Source: Oscillospiraceae bacterium (GTDB lineage: Bacteria > Bacillota > Clostridia > Oscillospirales > Ruminococcaceae). Taken from it: DNA of 5,720 nucleotides. The first letter of the stretch is position 1. Each line of letters opens with the position of its first letter. Below, piece by piece: positions 1 through 4,788 of the stretch. A program made the translations under genes and the position numbers. The stretch spans positions 1-5,720 of the forward strand of contig JAHZBJ010000126.1 in the NCBI GenBank assembly GCA_019423445.1, in the 5' to 3' direction. Under the pieces are notes generated by a model that was not told the DNA's origin, ran no database searches, and saw only the letters and a list, made by a program, of their open reading frames with translations.

Positions 1-168
1 GGAGGTCATGGGTGTCAGAGGGGGTTCATATTCCACCGGGTCCAGCAGCTGCCACACCCCCGCTCCGGCCAAAGCAATGACGGCGGAGCTTAGGAAGACC
101 ACCAGAAAGGAGCGCAGGCCGCTTCCTTTCCTTCTGCGCCGGTACACCGGACTTTTGTCTTTACTCAT
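1..168 (-). CDS. N-terminal part of a membrane-anchored exported protein of unknown function (runs off left edge)
   Basis: Reading leftwards from an ATG at 168, 56 codons stay open to the window edge. The visible protein begins MSKDKSPVYRRRRKGSG, a strongly basic cytoplasmic head, followed by one hydrophobic segment at about residues 19-41 (FLVVFLSSAVIALAGAGVW). After that comes an acidic, proline-rich stretch (LLDPVEYEPPLTP) that should lie outside the membrane. This is the topology of a single-pass anchored exported protein or an uncleaved signal anchor; no AxA-type cleavage site or lipobox cysteine is obvious. A ribosome binding site, AAGAGTGGA, lies 9 bases before the ATG, and an extended -10 promoter lies about 70 bases upstream. 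The catalytic or binding domain is outside the window, so I cannot name a family. Cell-wall enzymes and sortase-like proteins often start this way, but that is only a general resemblance. Confidence 0.6.
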   Translation of the reverse strand, partial: MSKDKSPVYRRRRKGSGLRSFLVVFLSSAVIALAGAGVWQLLDPVEYEPPLTPMTS

Positions 169-202
169 TGCAGAAAATCCACTCTTTTCTTTTTTGTAAG
201 CT

Positions 203-223
203 GTCCGGGGCCAACCCGGGGAC
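203..223 (-). other. GC-rich hairpin in the leader of the left-edge gene
   Basis: GTCC and GGG on one side pair with CCC and GGAC on the other, around a GCCAA-type loop and with a 2-base bulge, giving 7 pairs. It stands out in an otherwise AT-rich leader between the predicted transcription start (~232) and the start codon. No U-tract follows it, so it is not a classical terminator. It may affect mRNA stability or may be incidental. Confidence 0.25.
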
Positions 224-238
224 CGTGATTCTACATGT

Positions 239-247
239 ATTATAACA
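239..247 (-). promoter_or_regulatory. Extended -10 promoter for the left-edge gene
   Basis: On the minus strand this reads TGT-TATAAT: a perfect -10 hexamer (244 to 239) preceded by the TGn extended element. No good -35 hexamer sits 16-18 bases upstream, which is tolerable for an extended -10 promoter. Transcription would start near 232, giving a leader of roughly 64 bases before the ATG at 168. That leader contains a GC-rich hairpin (203-223). Confidence 0.5.
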
Positions 248-315
248 AAAGGTACTCTCAAAAGCTATACAAAGGATTTGAAATTTCCGTGAAGAAGCTT
301 TCGGTATACAGGTAG

Positions 316-423
316 TATTCAACATTTTCAACAGAGTTTTCCACAGCCCTCCGGGGAAAGCCGTGGAAACCTTTGCCGTTCCCGCTTATCTCCGTGGTTT
401 TTCCCCTGTCCGGATTTTCAACA
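316..423. other. Cluster of DnaA-box-like 9-mers in a gene-free gap
   Basis: The gap 169-575 has no convincing protein gene. Its centre holds TATTCAACA (316-324), TTTTCAACA (325-333), TTTTCCACA (337-345) and TTTTCAACA (415-423) on the plus strand. A reversed partial copy, GTGGAAAC, lies at 363-370. Compared with the DnaA-box consensus TTATCCACA these match 6, 7, 8 and 7 of 9 bases; the reversed copy is weaker. Tandem and inverted relaxed boxes of this kind are typical of clostridial origins and dnaA promoters, but no dnaA, dnaN, rpmH or parB gene is visible here, and there is no clear AT-rich unwinding element. The rest of the gap shows nothing I can name apart from the promoters at its two ends. 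Confidence 0.3.
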
Positions 424-534
424 CCCTCCTTTTCTCCCATTCAACTGTAAGTAAAGGGTAAATTCCCGGTAAGGTCCATTCCGGCGTTTTCAGGAAAAAA
501 CATCATTCTTCTCCGTTTTATTTGCCATTCTCCC

Positions 535-562
535 TTGACAAAAACAGTTTGGGTGATATAAT
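535..562 (+). promoter_or_regulatory. Consensus sigma-A promoter of the tRNA-Leu gene
   Basis: The -35 hexamer TTGACA (535-540) and -10 hexamer TATAAT (557-562) both match the consensus perfectly, with a 16-base spacer. The predicted start near 569 leaves only about 7 bases before the mature tRNA 5' end at 576, as expected for a strongly transcribed single tRNA gene. Confidence 0.85.
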
Positions 563-575
563 AAATACTGCATTT

Positions 576-658
576 GCGGCGGTGCTGGAATCGGCAGACA
601 GGCACGTTTGAGGTGCGTGTGCATATGCGTGTGGGTTCAAGTCCCATCCGCCGCACCA
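576..658 (+). tRNA. tRNA-Leu, anticodon GAG
   Basis: An 83-base cloverleaf with the CCA tail encoded. The acceptor stem GCGGCGG (576-582) pairs fully with CCGCCGC (648-654), followed by A655 and CCA (656-658). The anticodon stem CACGT/GCGTG encloses the loop TTGAGGT, placing the anticodon GAG at 610-612, which reads CUC and CUU leucine codons. A long variable arm with a GCA/TGC stem inside GCATATGC (621-628) marks it as a class II tRNA, as leucine tRNAs are. The T arm is GTGGG-TTCAAGT-CCCAT (631-647). It is a single-gene transcription unit between its own promoter and terminator. No duplicate of its 3' end is visible in the window, so there is no sign that it served as an integration site here. 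Confidence 0.95.
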
Positions 659-695
659 AAAAGGATCCCATCCAAATGGATGGGATCCTTTTTTT
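658..695. terminator. Bidirectional rho-independent terminator between tRNA-Leu and aspA
   Basis: An 11-bp perfect stem (GGATCCCATCC at 663-673 with GGATGGGATCC at 678-688) closes an AAAT loop. Seven T follow on the plus strand (689-695), and A658-662 gives a five-U tract on the minus strand. It therefore ends the tRNA transcript in one direction and probably the aspA transcript in the other; aspA stops at 747. Confidence 0.9.
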
Positions 696-746
696 GCCTC
701 AAATGGAACTTTTCTTCCACTGACCATCTTTCAGGTTCGATGTCAT

Positions 747-2165
747 TCAAGAGATACCCTGCTCCAACTCCATCCGTTCCTTTTCTGTAAATGTTAGCTT
801 CAGAGGGTTCAGGACTTCGTCCACAGCATCTGCCGTCATGATCCCCTGCTGTACCACCAGTTTCCGGATAGGGACACCGGATCTCAGGGATTCTTTGGCA
901 AGTTCCGCAGCGTGCTTGTAGCCAATAAAGGGGCAAAGCGCCGTAACCATCCCCACGCTGTGCTCCACCAGCTCCAGACAATGGGCCTTATTGGCTGTAA
1001 TGCCCAGGATACAGTTGTCCACCAGGGTCCGGATGCCCCCCGCCAGGGTCTCCAGGGACTCAAACAGCTTATAGAACAGCACCGGTTCAAAGGCGTTAAG
1101 CTCCAGCTGGCCGGCTTCGGCGGCCATGGTGATACAGGTATCGTTGCCGATGATGTTAAACGCCACCTGGCTCACCACTTCCGGGATTACGGGATTCACC
1201 TTCCCAGGCATGATGGAAGAACCGTTTTGCTTTGCAGGCAGGTTGATCTCGGCCAAGCCGGTGCGAGGACCGCTGGACAGCAGCCGCAGGTCGTTGGACA
1301 TTTTGGAAAGGGTCACGGCGCAGGTCTTGATGATGCCGGACACATGGACCAGGCAGTCCAGGTTCTGGGTGCCGTCAATGAGGTCTGCGGCCTGGAGCAA
1401 AGGGTATTTCGTCACCTCCCGAAGTTCCGGCACAATGCGGCTGAGATAGTCGGGAGAGACGTTGATGGCGGTGCCGATGGCAGTGGCTCCCATGTTGATG
1501 ATACACAGGTCCGCCGCCGCCTGATGGAGGCGTTTGGCGTCCCGGGACACCGCGCTGGCGTAGGCGTGGAAGGACTGCCCCAACCGGATAGGCACCGCGT
1601 CCTGAAGCTGGGTGCGGCCCATTTTGACGATACCGTCGAATTCCACCGCCTTGCTCTCCAGGGCCTCATACAGCCTTCCCAGCTGATGGGAAACCTGTGG
1701 CAGCAGCGCCAGGGCGGCAAGCTTTCCGGCTGTGGGATAAACATCATTGGTGGACTGGGCCATGTTCACATGGTCGTTGGGGTTCACCAGGGTATAATCC
1801 CCCTTGACTCCTCCCAACAGCTCAATGGCCCGGTTAGCGATCACCTCATTGGCGTTCATGTTGGCGGAGGTCCCGGCGCCCCCCTGGATGGCATCCACAA
1901 TAAAAGCATCATGGAGCTTGCCGCTGATGATCTCGTCGCAGGCAGCCATAATGGCGCCGGCAATGGAGGCATCCAGAGTGCCTGCATGGCGGTTGGCTGC
2001 GGCAGCCGCCTTCTTGATCTGGGCCAGGCTGACAATCAGCAAACGGTGCATGGGGTGCCCTGTAATGGGGAAATTCTGCTTTGCCCGGAGAGAATGTATC
2101 CCATAATAGGCATCCGCCGGGACTTCCAGTGTACCGATGGAATCGGTTTCCGTTCTTGTATTCAC
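747..2165 (-). CDS. aspA: Aspartate ammonia-lyase (aspartase)
   Basis: Cytoplasmic enzyme converting L-aspartate to fumarate plus ammonia; the family works as homotetramers. From the GTG at 2165 the protein has 472 residues, the normal aspartase length. The N-terminus TETDSIGTLEVPADAYYGIH is the typical aspartase opening. Active-site segments visible are GGAGTSANMN (about 95-104), the STND motif (138-141), GRTQLQDAVP (183-192) and the fumarase/aspartase signature GSSIMPGKVNP (315-325), whose mobile loop carries the catalytic serine. The Gln in GRTQLQD, where fumarases have His, and the C-terminal NPFIG-like CPFIGY region favour aspartase over fumarase C. The GTG start is chosen because GAGAGAAGGG (2180-2171) sits 5 bases upstream; an in-frame GTG at 2234 would add 23 residues without homology to the family. 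It is transcribed divergently from an Lrp/AsnC regulator that probably controls it, and is ended by the hairpin at 658-695. Confidence 0.95.
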   Translation of the reverse strand: MNTRTETDSIGTLEVPADAYYGIHSLRAKQNFPITGHPMHRLLIVSLAQIKKAAAAANRHAGTLDASIAGAIMAACDEIISGKLHDAFIVDAIQGGAGTSANMNANEVIANRAIELLGGVKGDYTLVNPNDHVNMAQSTNDVYPTAGKLAALALLPQVSHQLGRLYEALESKAVEFDGIVKMGRTQLQDAVPIRLGQSFHAYASAVSRDAKRLHQAAADLCIINMGATAIGTAINVSPDYLSRIVPELREVTKYPLLQAADLIDGTQNLDCLVHVSGIIKTCAVTLSKMSNDLRLLSSGPRTGLAEINLPAKQNGSSIMPGKVNPVIPEVVSQVAFNIIGNDTCITMAAEAGQLELNAFEPVLFYKLFESLETLAGGIRTLVDNCILGITANKAHCLELVEHSVGMVTALCPFIGYKHAAELAKESLRSGVPIRKLVVQQGIMTADAVDEVLNPLKLTFTEKERMELEQGIS

Positions 2166-2170
2166 AACTA

Positions 2171-2180
2171 CCCTTCTCTC
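2171..2180 (-). promoter_or_regulatory. Ribosome binding site fixing the aspA GTG start
   Basis: Minus-strand GAGAGAAGGG lies 5 bases upstream of GTG at 2165. It decides the start, because the in-frame upstream GTG at 2234 has no comparable site and lies inside a potential hairpin. Confidence 0.75.
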
Positions 2181-2228
2181 ATTGATTAACTGACTCTGCG
2201 TCCGTCCCACATCAGCATACACAGAGAT

Positions 2229-2252
2229 TTCCACCCGGTAAAGGGGATGGAA
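2229..2252 (-). other. Potential hairpin in the aspA leader
   Basis: TTCCA (2229-2233) pairs with TGGAA (2248-2252), and CCC (2234-2236) with GGG (2244-2246), with A2247 bulged and a 7-base loop. It lies in the predicted 5' leader of aspA, about 65 bases before the start codon, and covers the alternative GTG at 2234. No U-tract follows, so it is not a terminator. Confidence 0.25.
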
Positions 2253-2288
2253 GGGGTTCCGAGGAAAACGCAGAAAAGAGCTGTCCCA

Positions 2289-2311
2289 CCAAAAATTTTA
2301 AAAGTTTTTGG
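2289..2311. promoter_or_regulatory. 23-bp AT-rich palindrome, candidate operator
   Basis: Two 11-base arms, CCAAAAATTTT (2289-2299) and AAAGTTTTTGG (2301-2311), surround A2300. Ten of eleven symmetric positions are Watson-Crick complementary; the exception is T2296/G2304. It lies in the divergent aspA/lrp control region, just downstream of the predicted aspA transcription start. Lrp/AsnC proteins commonly bind AT-centred imperfect palindromes and regulate the adjacent divergent gene, so this is a good operator candidate. The core also matches 11 of 15 positions of the Firmicute CodY box, an alternative reading. Confidence 0.5.
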
Positions 2312-2318
2312 CCCCCAA

Positions 2319-2347
2319 ACTTTATTTTCTTAAGAGAACCGGCATAA
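2319..2347 (-). promoter_or_regulatory. Candidate aspA promoter
   Basis: On the minus strand, TTATGC (2347-2342) and TAAAGT (2324-2319) are separated by 17 bases. Neither hexamer is perfect (4 of 6 and 5 of 6). The predicted start, near 2312, would place the 23-bp palindrome at the first transcribed bases and leave a leader of about 147 bases. Confidence 0.4.
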
Positions 2348-2381
2348 CCCATAAATTATTTCTTAACTGCTCCCCAGCTGA

Positions 2382-2410
2382 TTGATTCCCGTCGGTATCT
2401 ACGTTAAAAT
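2382..2410 (+). promoter_or_regulatory. Candidate promoter of the Lrp/AsnC regulator gene
   Basis: TTGATT (2382-2387) and TAAAAT (2405-2410) are separated by exactly 17 bases, each a good match to the sigma-A consensus. Transcription would start near 2417, giving a leader of about 30 bases that contains the ribosome binding site GGAGGT at 2430-2435. Confidence 0.6.
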
Positions 2411-2429
2411 AAGTTCCAGAGAATGGTGT

Positions 2430-2435
2430 GGAGGT
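2430..2435 (+). promoter_or_regulatory. Ribosome binding site deciding the Lrp/AsnC start
   Basis: GGAGGT ends 11 bases before ATG 2447. It lies inside the reading frame if ATG 2423 were used, which argues against that longer start. ATGs at 2456 and 2465 are in frame but much further away. Confidence 0.65.
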
Positions 2436-2446
2436 CGGAATGTAGT

Positions 2447-2887
2447 ATGGAACATATGGAGCATATGGACCAGATCGACGAGAAAATATTAGGCCTGCTG
2501 CGGAAAAACGCAAGACTGCCCCTAAAAAAAATTGCCCAGGAGGTCTTTCTGTCCCCGCCCGCCGTCACCGCCCGCATTGAGCGGATGGAACAGAGGGGGA
2601 TCATCCTGGGCTACCGGGCGGTGGTATCCCATAAGGCTCTGGGCCGGCAGATCATGGCCTTTATCCATTTGGTACTCCCTCCAGAGCAGCAGAAGGAGTT
2701 CGCTGCCTTTGCCGGACAGATCCCCCAAATTACCTCCTGCTACCACGTTACCGGCCCCTACTCTATGCTGATTCACGCCTGCTGCACCGATATGGACCAG
2801 CTGGACCTTCTGGTGGCGAAGCTTCAGCGCTTCGGCACCACACAGACTCAGGTGGTGTTGTCCGCCGTACTCCCCGAGTACAACTGA
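2447..2887 (+). CDS. Lrp/AsnC-family transcriptional regulator
   Basis: A 146-residue DNA-binding protein, the usual length of the feast/famine regulator family. Residues 8-20 (DQIDEKILGLLRK) and 25-55 (KKIAQEVFLSPPAVTARIER and the following strand-leading GIILGY) form the N-terminal winged helix-turn-helix. The C-terminal half (about 70-143) is the ligand-binding RAM domain, ending with the TQTQVVLS strand typical of the family. In the segment HVTGPYSML the position usually occupied by Asp in VTGxyD is Ser, so the effector pocket may differ. The gene is divergent from aspA with 281 bases between start codons, the classic arrangement for a local regulator; the natural guess is control of aspartase in response to an amino acid, possibly aspartate. 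That is inference from position. It begins with three in-frame ATGs 9 bases apart; 2447 is chosen for its spacing from GGAGGT. The gene is monocistronic, ending at the terminator 2927-2963. Confidence 0.9.
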   Translation: MEHMEHMDQIDEKILGLLRKNARLPLKKIAQEVFLSPPAVTARIERMEQRGIILGYRAVVSHKALGRQIMAFIHLVLPPEQQKEFAAFAGQIPQITSCYHVTGPYSMLIHACCTDMDQLDLLVAKLQRFGTTQTQVVLSAVLPEYN

Positions 2888-2926
2888 TCCCTTCTCTCCA
2901 CCTTGGGTATATCCACATATCTAGAG

Positions 2927-2963
2927 AAAAACGGCAGGGCGCTTCCGGCGCCCTGCCGTTTTT
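2927..2963. terminator. Bidirectional rho-independent terminator between lrp-like gene and degV-like gene
   Basis: An 11-bp perfect GC-rich stem (CGGCAGGGCGC at 2932-2942 with GCGCCCTGCCG at 2948-2958) with a 5-base loop is flanked by AAAAA and TTTTT. It serves the Lrp/AsnC gene on the plus strand and the three-gene operon that ends at 2970 on the minus strand. Confidence 0.92.
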
Positions 2964-2969
2964 GTATCG

Positions 2970-4010
2970 TTACTTGTTCAGTTTGTCCGCCACGTTGCGA
3001 AGGATCTCCTCTCCACGCTTAGCCGCAGCCGCCGCGGCGTCCGCTACCGTCTCCGCAGCCACAGCAGCCGTTTTGGCCGCCGCTTCCGCCATGGTTTCAG
3101 CGGTGCGGTAAAGCTTCCCGGTGATACCGAACTCCCCCCTGGGGGTGCGGTTCAGGAAGCAGCAGGCCACCAGCCGGGGGCCTCCGTTGATGGTGATACA
3201 GGGCCCCGCGCTTTCCACCGCGGCAGGAGGATGACCGGTAAAACGGGTGAGACGTTCCTCCAGGTCCACCGCCAATTCCCGGGGCGTTCCCACCAAAATC
3301 CCGTAGTCCGCGGCAGGGAGCATCCGGGCGGCGGCGATCTTCTCCATAGCCTCGGGGACCTTCCGGTCTCCCCGGACCTTGGCATCGGCGGCGGTTTTCC
3401 CTTCAATGATATGGATCACAGGGCGGATGCCCAGGGTATCTCCCACAAAGGCGATGGTGCGGCTGACCCGGCCGCTCCGGCGGACATATTCAAATGTAAG
3501 GGGACAAAAATAGATCTCCACCCTGTCGAACCAGTCGTCGAAAAAGGCCAGGATCTCCTCCAGGCTCTTGCCTTCCCGGGCCATCCGGGCGGCCTTCATC
3601 ACCGGGATGCCATAAGCGATGGAATAGGTCCGGCTGTCCACCACCTCAATCCGCAGCTTTCCCTGAGCTTCAGGATTCTCCTGGAAGAAATCGTCCCTGG
3701 CCCGGCAGGCGGCGGTATAGGAAACCGAGCCCCGGGCGTTGATGCAGACGATGCAGACGGCGGTGCAGCCGTCCTTCCAGGCAGCTTCGATCCGGGACTG
3801 ATACTCCAGGGAATTGACCCCGGCGGAAACCGGCATCTCCTTGCTCTTGGCGCAGAGGGCATAGAACTCCTGGGGGGTGATATCGTACCCCTCCCGGTAG
3901 GTCTTTCCCAGAACCGCCACCGTCAGCGGCGCCTCCTCCACCCCATGGGCCAGGGCGGTGGACAGGGGGATATCACAGGCAGTATCGGTGATGAAGCGGA
4001 TCTTTTCCAT
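2970..4010 (-). CDS. DegV-family (FakB-like) lipid-binding protein with Ala-rich C-terminal helix
   Basis: 346 residues. DegV/FakB proteins bind a fatty acid in a deep pocket; characterised FakBs present it to the kinase FakA for phosphorylation. Family landmarks: FITDTACDIP at the N-terminus (6-15), MPVSAGVNS (59-67) at the TSQPS position, RGSVSYTAA (93-101) at the SGTYxSA position, VDSRTYSIAYG (124-134), and FEYVRRSGRVS (173-183), the conserved L-E-Y-hydrophobic-K-R-G-G-R-I segment. The HTGPG loop near the end is INGGP (274-278) here, so the usual His is Asn. The DegV fold ends near residue 285-300. A further ~45 residues (302-346) form a predicted charged, Ala-rich helix with a roughly 11-residue rhythm, not usual for the family, whose members are typically about 280-290 long. 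The ATG at 4010 starts 2 bases after the stop of the upstream CofE-like gene, with AAGGGGG 7 bases before it, so the two are probably coupled. No fakA is in the window. Confidence 0.9.
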   Translation of the reverse strand: MEKIRFITDTACDIPLSTALAHGVEEAPLTVAVLGKTYREGYDITPQEFYALCAKSKEMPVSAGVNSLEYQSRIEAAWKDGCTAVCIVCINARGSVSYTAACRARDDFFQENPEAQGKLRIEVVDSRTYSIAYGIPVMKAARMAREGKSLEEILAFFDDWFDRVEIYFCPLTFEYVRRSGRVSRTIAFVGDTLGIRPVIHIIEGKTAADAKVRGDRKVPEAMEKIAAARMLPAADYGILVGTPRELAVDLEERLTRFTGHPPAAVESAGPCITINGGPRLVACCFLNRTPRGEFGITGKLYRTAETMAEAAAKTAAVAAETVADAAAAAAKRGEEILRNVADKLNK

Positions 4011-4012
4011 GG

Positions 4013-4732
4013 TTATTCCCCCTTCTCCGCCGGGATGGGGCGGATGATCCCCATGGGGGTCTGTTCGCTCTGCTGGCCCAGTGGGTTATCCTTGAGAATT
4101 CGGACATACAGGTCGTCGGAGAGGTCCTTGGGGCAGCGGCCCAGGATGTTGCCCCCCAGGTCGTTGATGTCGGTGATGAGGGTGGGGAAACCGGTGCGGG
4201 CGGTGACCTCCGCCGCCACCTTGTCCGGGTCGGCGGGGCCCAGCACCACGTATTCGTTGTAAGGGGGCAGAGTGAAATCGCAGGGGCCGTCGATGGCCCG
4301 GGCCTTGTCCCCGGCAATCTTGTAGAACCAGCCACGGATGCCGAAGAGCTTCCCCACAGCAGAGACGGCGGCGGCGAACAGGATCCGCAGTGTGCCGCAC
4401 TCCCGCAGCGCCATCTCCATGGTCTCAGGCATGGCAAGGCCGATGCCGTAAGGAGTTTTGAGGACAAATTTGGAGAGGAACCTGGCCAGAGGCCGGGGAT
4501 GGATATCCTTCAGGGGGATGGCCCGCTTCTGGGTGCAGGCCACTGCCTTTTCCGTGATGAACAGCACATCCCCCTCCTGGAGGTGGGGGCCGGCGTAGTC
4601 CGCCGCCACCTGGGCAATGTTATCCGTCTCCCCGATCACATGGGTCTTGATGCAGAGGCGGTAATCCACGCCGTCCACCCGGATGATCTCCTGCTTACCG
4701 GGGTTTATTACGGTGGAAGGTTGCATTTCCAC
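4013..4732 (-). CDS. CofE-like protein (coenzyme F420-0:L-glutamate ligase family)
   Basis: A 239-residue soluble protein that I recognise as the Firmicute branch of the F420_ligase family (PF01996). True CofE enzymes add glutamate to coenzyme F420-0 using GTP. Visible landmarks are the HVI..TDNI segment (31-39), HLQEGDVLFITEKAVACTQ (50-68, matching the GDVLVVTSK motif of CofE), the glycine-rich TPYGIGLAMPETMEMALRE (93-111), GWFYKIAGDKARAIDGPCD (134-152), and ITDINDLGGNILG (186-198). Most Clostridia are not known to make F420, so the actual substrate is probably something else; function is unassigned. Start: GTG at 4732 has AGGAG (4746-4742) at a good 9-base spacing, while ATG at 4726 would be 15 away. 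It lies 47 bases after the permease gene and 2 bases before the DegV gene, in one probable operon. Family assignment is from memory of motifs, not a search. Confidence 0.65.
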   Translation of the reverse strand: MEMQPSTVINPGKQEIIRVDGVDYRLCIKTHVIGETDNIAQVAADYAGPHLQEGDVLFITEKAVACTQKRAIPLKDIHPRPLARFLSKFVLKTPYGIGLAMPETMEMALRECGTLRILFAAAVSAVGKLFGIRGWFYKIAGDKARAIDGPCDFTLPPYNEYVVLGPADPDKVAAEVTARTGFPTLITDINDLGGNILGRCPKDLSDDLYVRILKDNPLGQQSEQTPMGIIRPIPAEKGE

Positions 4733-4741
4733 GATCCATCT

Positions 4742-4746
4742 CTCCT
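4742..4746 (-). promoter_or_regulatory. Ribosome binding site fixing the CofE-like GTG start
   Basis: Minus-strand AGGAG, within AAAAAGGAGAG, lies 9 bases before GTG 4732. An out-of-frame ATG at 4739 lies between them and leads to no long frame of its own. Confidence 0.7.
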
Positions 4747-4761
4747 TTTTTCAACTTCGCT

Positions 4762-4788
4762 GGGGCCGCCGCAAAAGCTTCAGGCCCC
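4762..4788 (-). other. Intercistronic hairpin over the permease stop codon
   Basis: GGGGCC (4762-4767) and GGCCCC (4783-4788) form a 6-bp perfect GC stem with a 15-base loop. On the minus-strand transcript it spans the stop codon of the EamA permease gene (TGA at 4782-4780) and precedes the CofE-like ribosome binding site by about 15 bases. There is no U-tract directly after it, so it is unlikely to be a terminator. It could act as an mRNA stabiliser or processing site within the operon, or be incidental in GC-rich DNA. Confidence 0.3.

Noticed and set aside
8..199. A 63-codon plus-strand frame at the left edge
   Set aside because: The opposite strand encodes a better protein start with ribosome binding site, basic head and membrane segment; the plus-strand frame has none of these.
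258..440. A 60-codon minus-strand frame in the gene-free gap
   Set aside because: No family resemblance and a low-complexity mix of charged residues; it overlaps the DnaA-box-like cluster. GGAGG-like bases upstream of its ATG are not enough on their own to support a gene.
576..658. tRNA-Leu as an attachment site for an integrated element
   Set aside because: No integrase gene and no second copy of the tRNA 3' end are visible in the window; flanking genes look like ordinary chromosome.
441..727. Two minus-strand small open frames containing MGLEPTRICTRT-like and GWDLNPHAYAHA-like peptides
   Set aside because: They are read antisense through the tRNA-Leu and its terminator. Such peptides are a well-known artefact of tRNA antisense strands, and they lack a ribosome binding site and family resemblance.
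747..2165. Fumarase C (class II fumarate hydratase) instead of aspartase
   Set aside because: The N-terminal VPADAYYGIHSLRA opening and Gln in GRTQLQDAVP fit aspartase; fumarases have His in that place.
912..2189. A 425-codon plus-strand open frame
   Set aside because: It lies entirely antisense to aspA, whose identity is certain. Its composition (rich in Gly, His, Gln) is what GC-biased codons of the real gene give when read backwards.
2289..2311. The palindrome as a transcription terminator
   Set aside because: The stem is almost all A/T with no real loop. It sits between divergent starts, where no transcript needs ending, so an operator is the better reading.
3231..4262. A 343-codon plus-strand open frame
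   Set aside because: Antisense shadow across the DegV and CofE-like genes, with no domain signal; it crosses both real genes and their junction.
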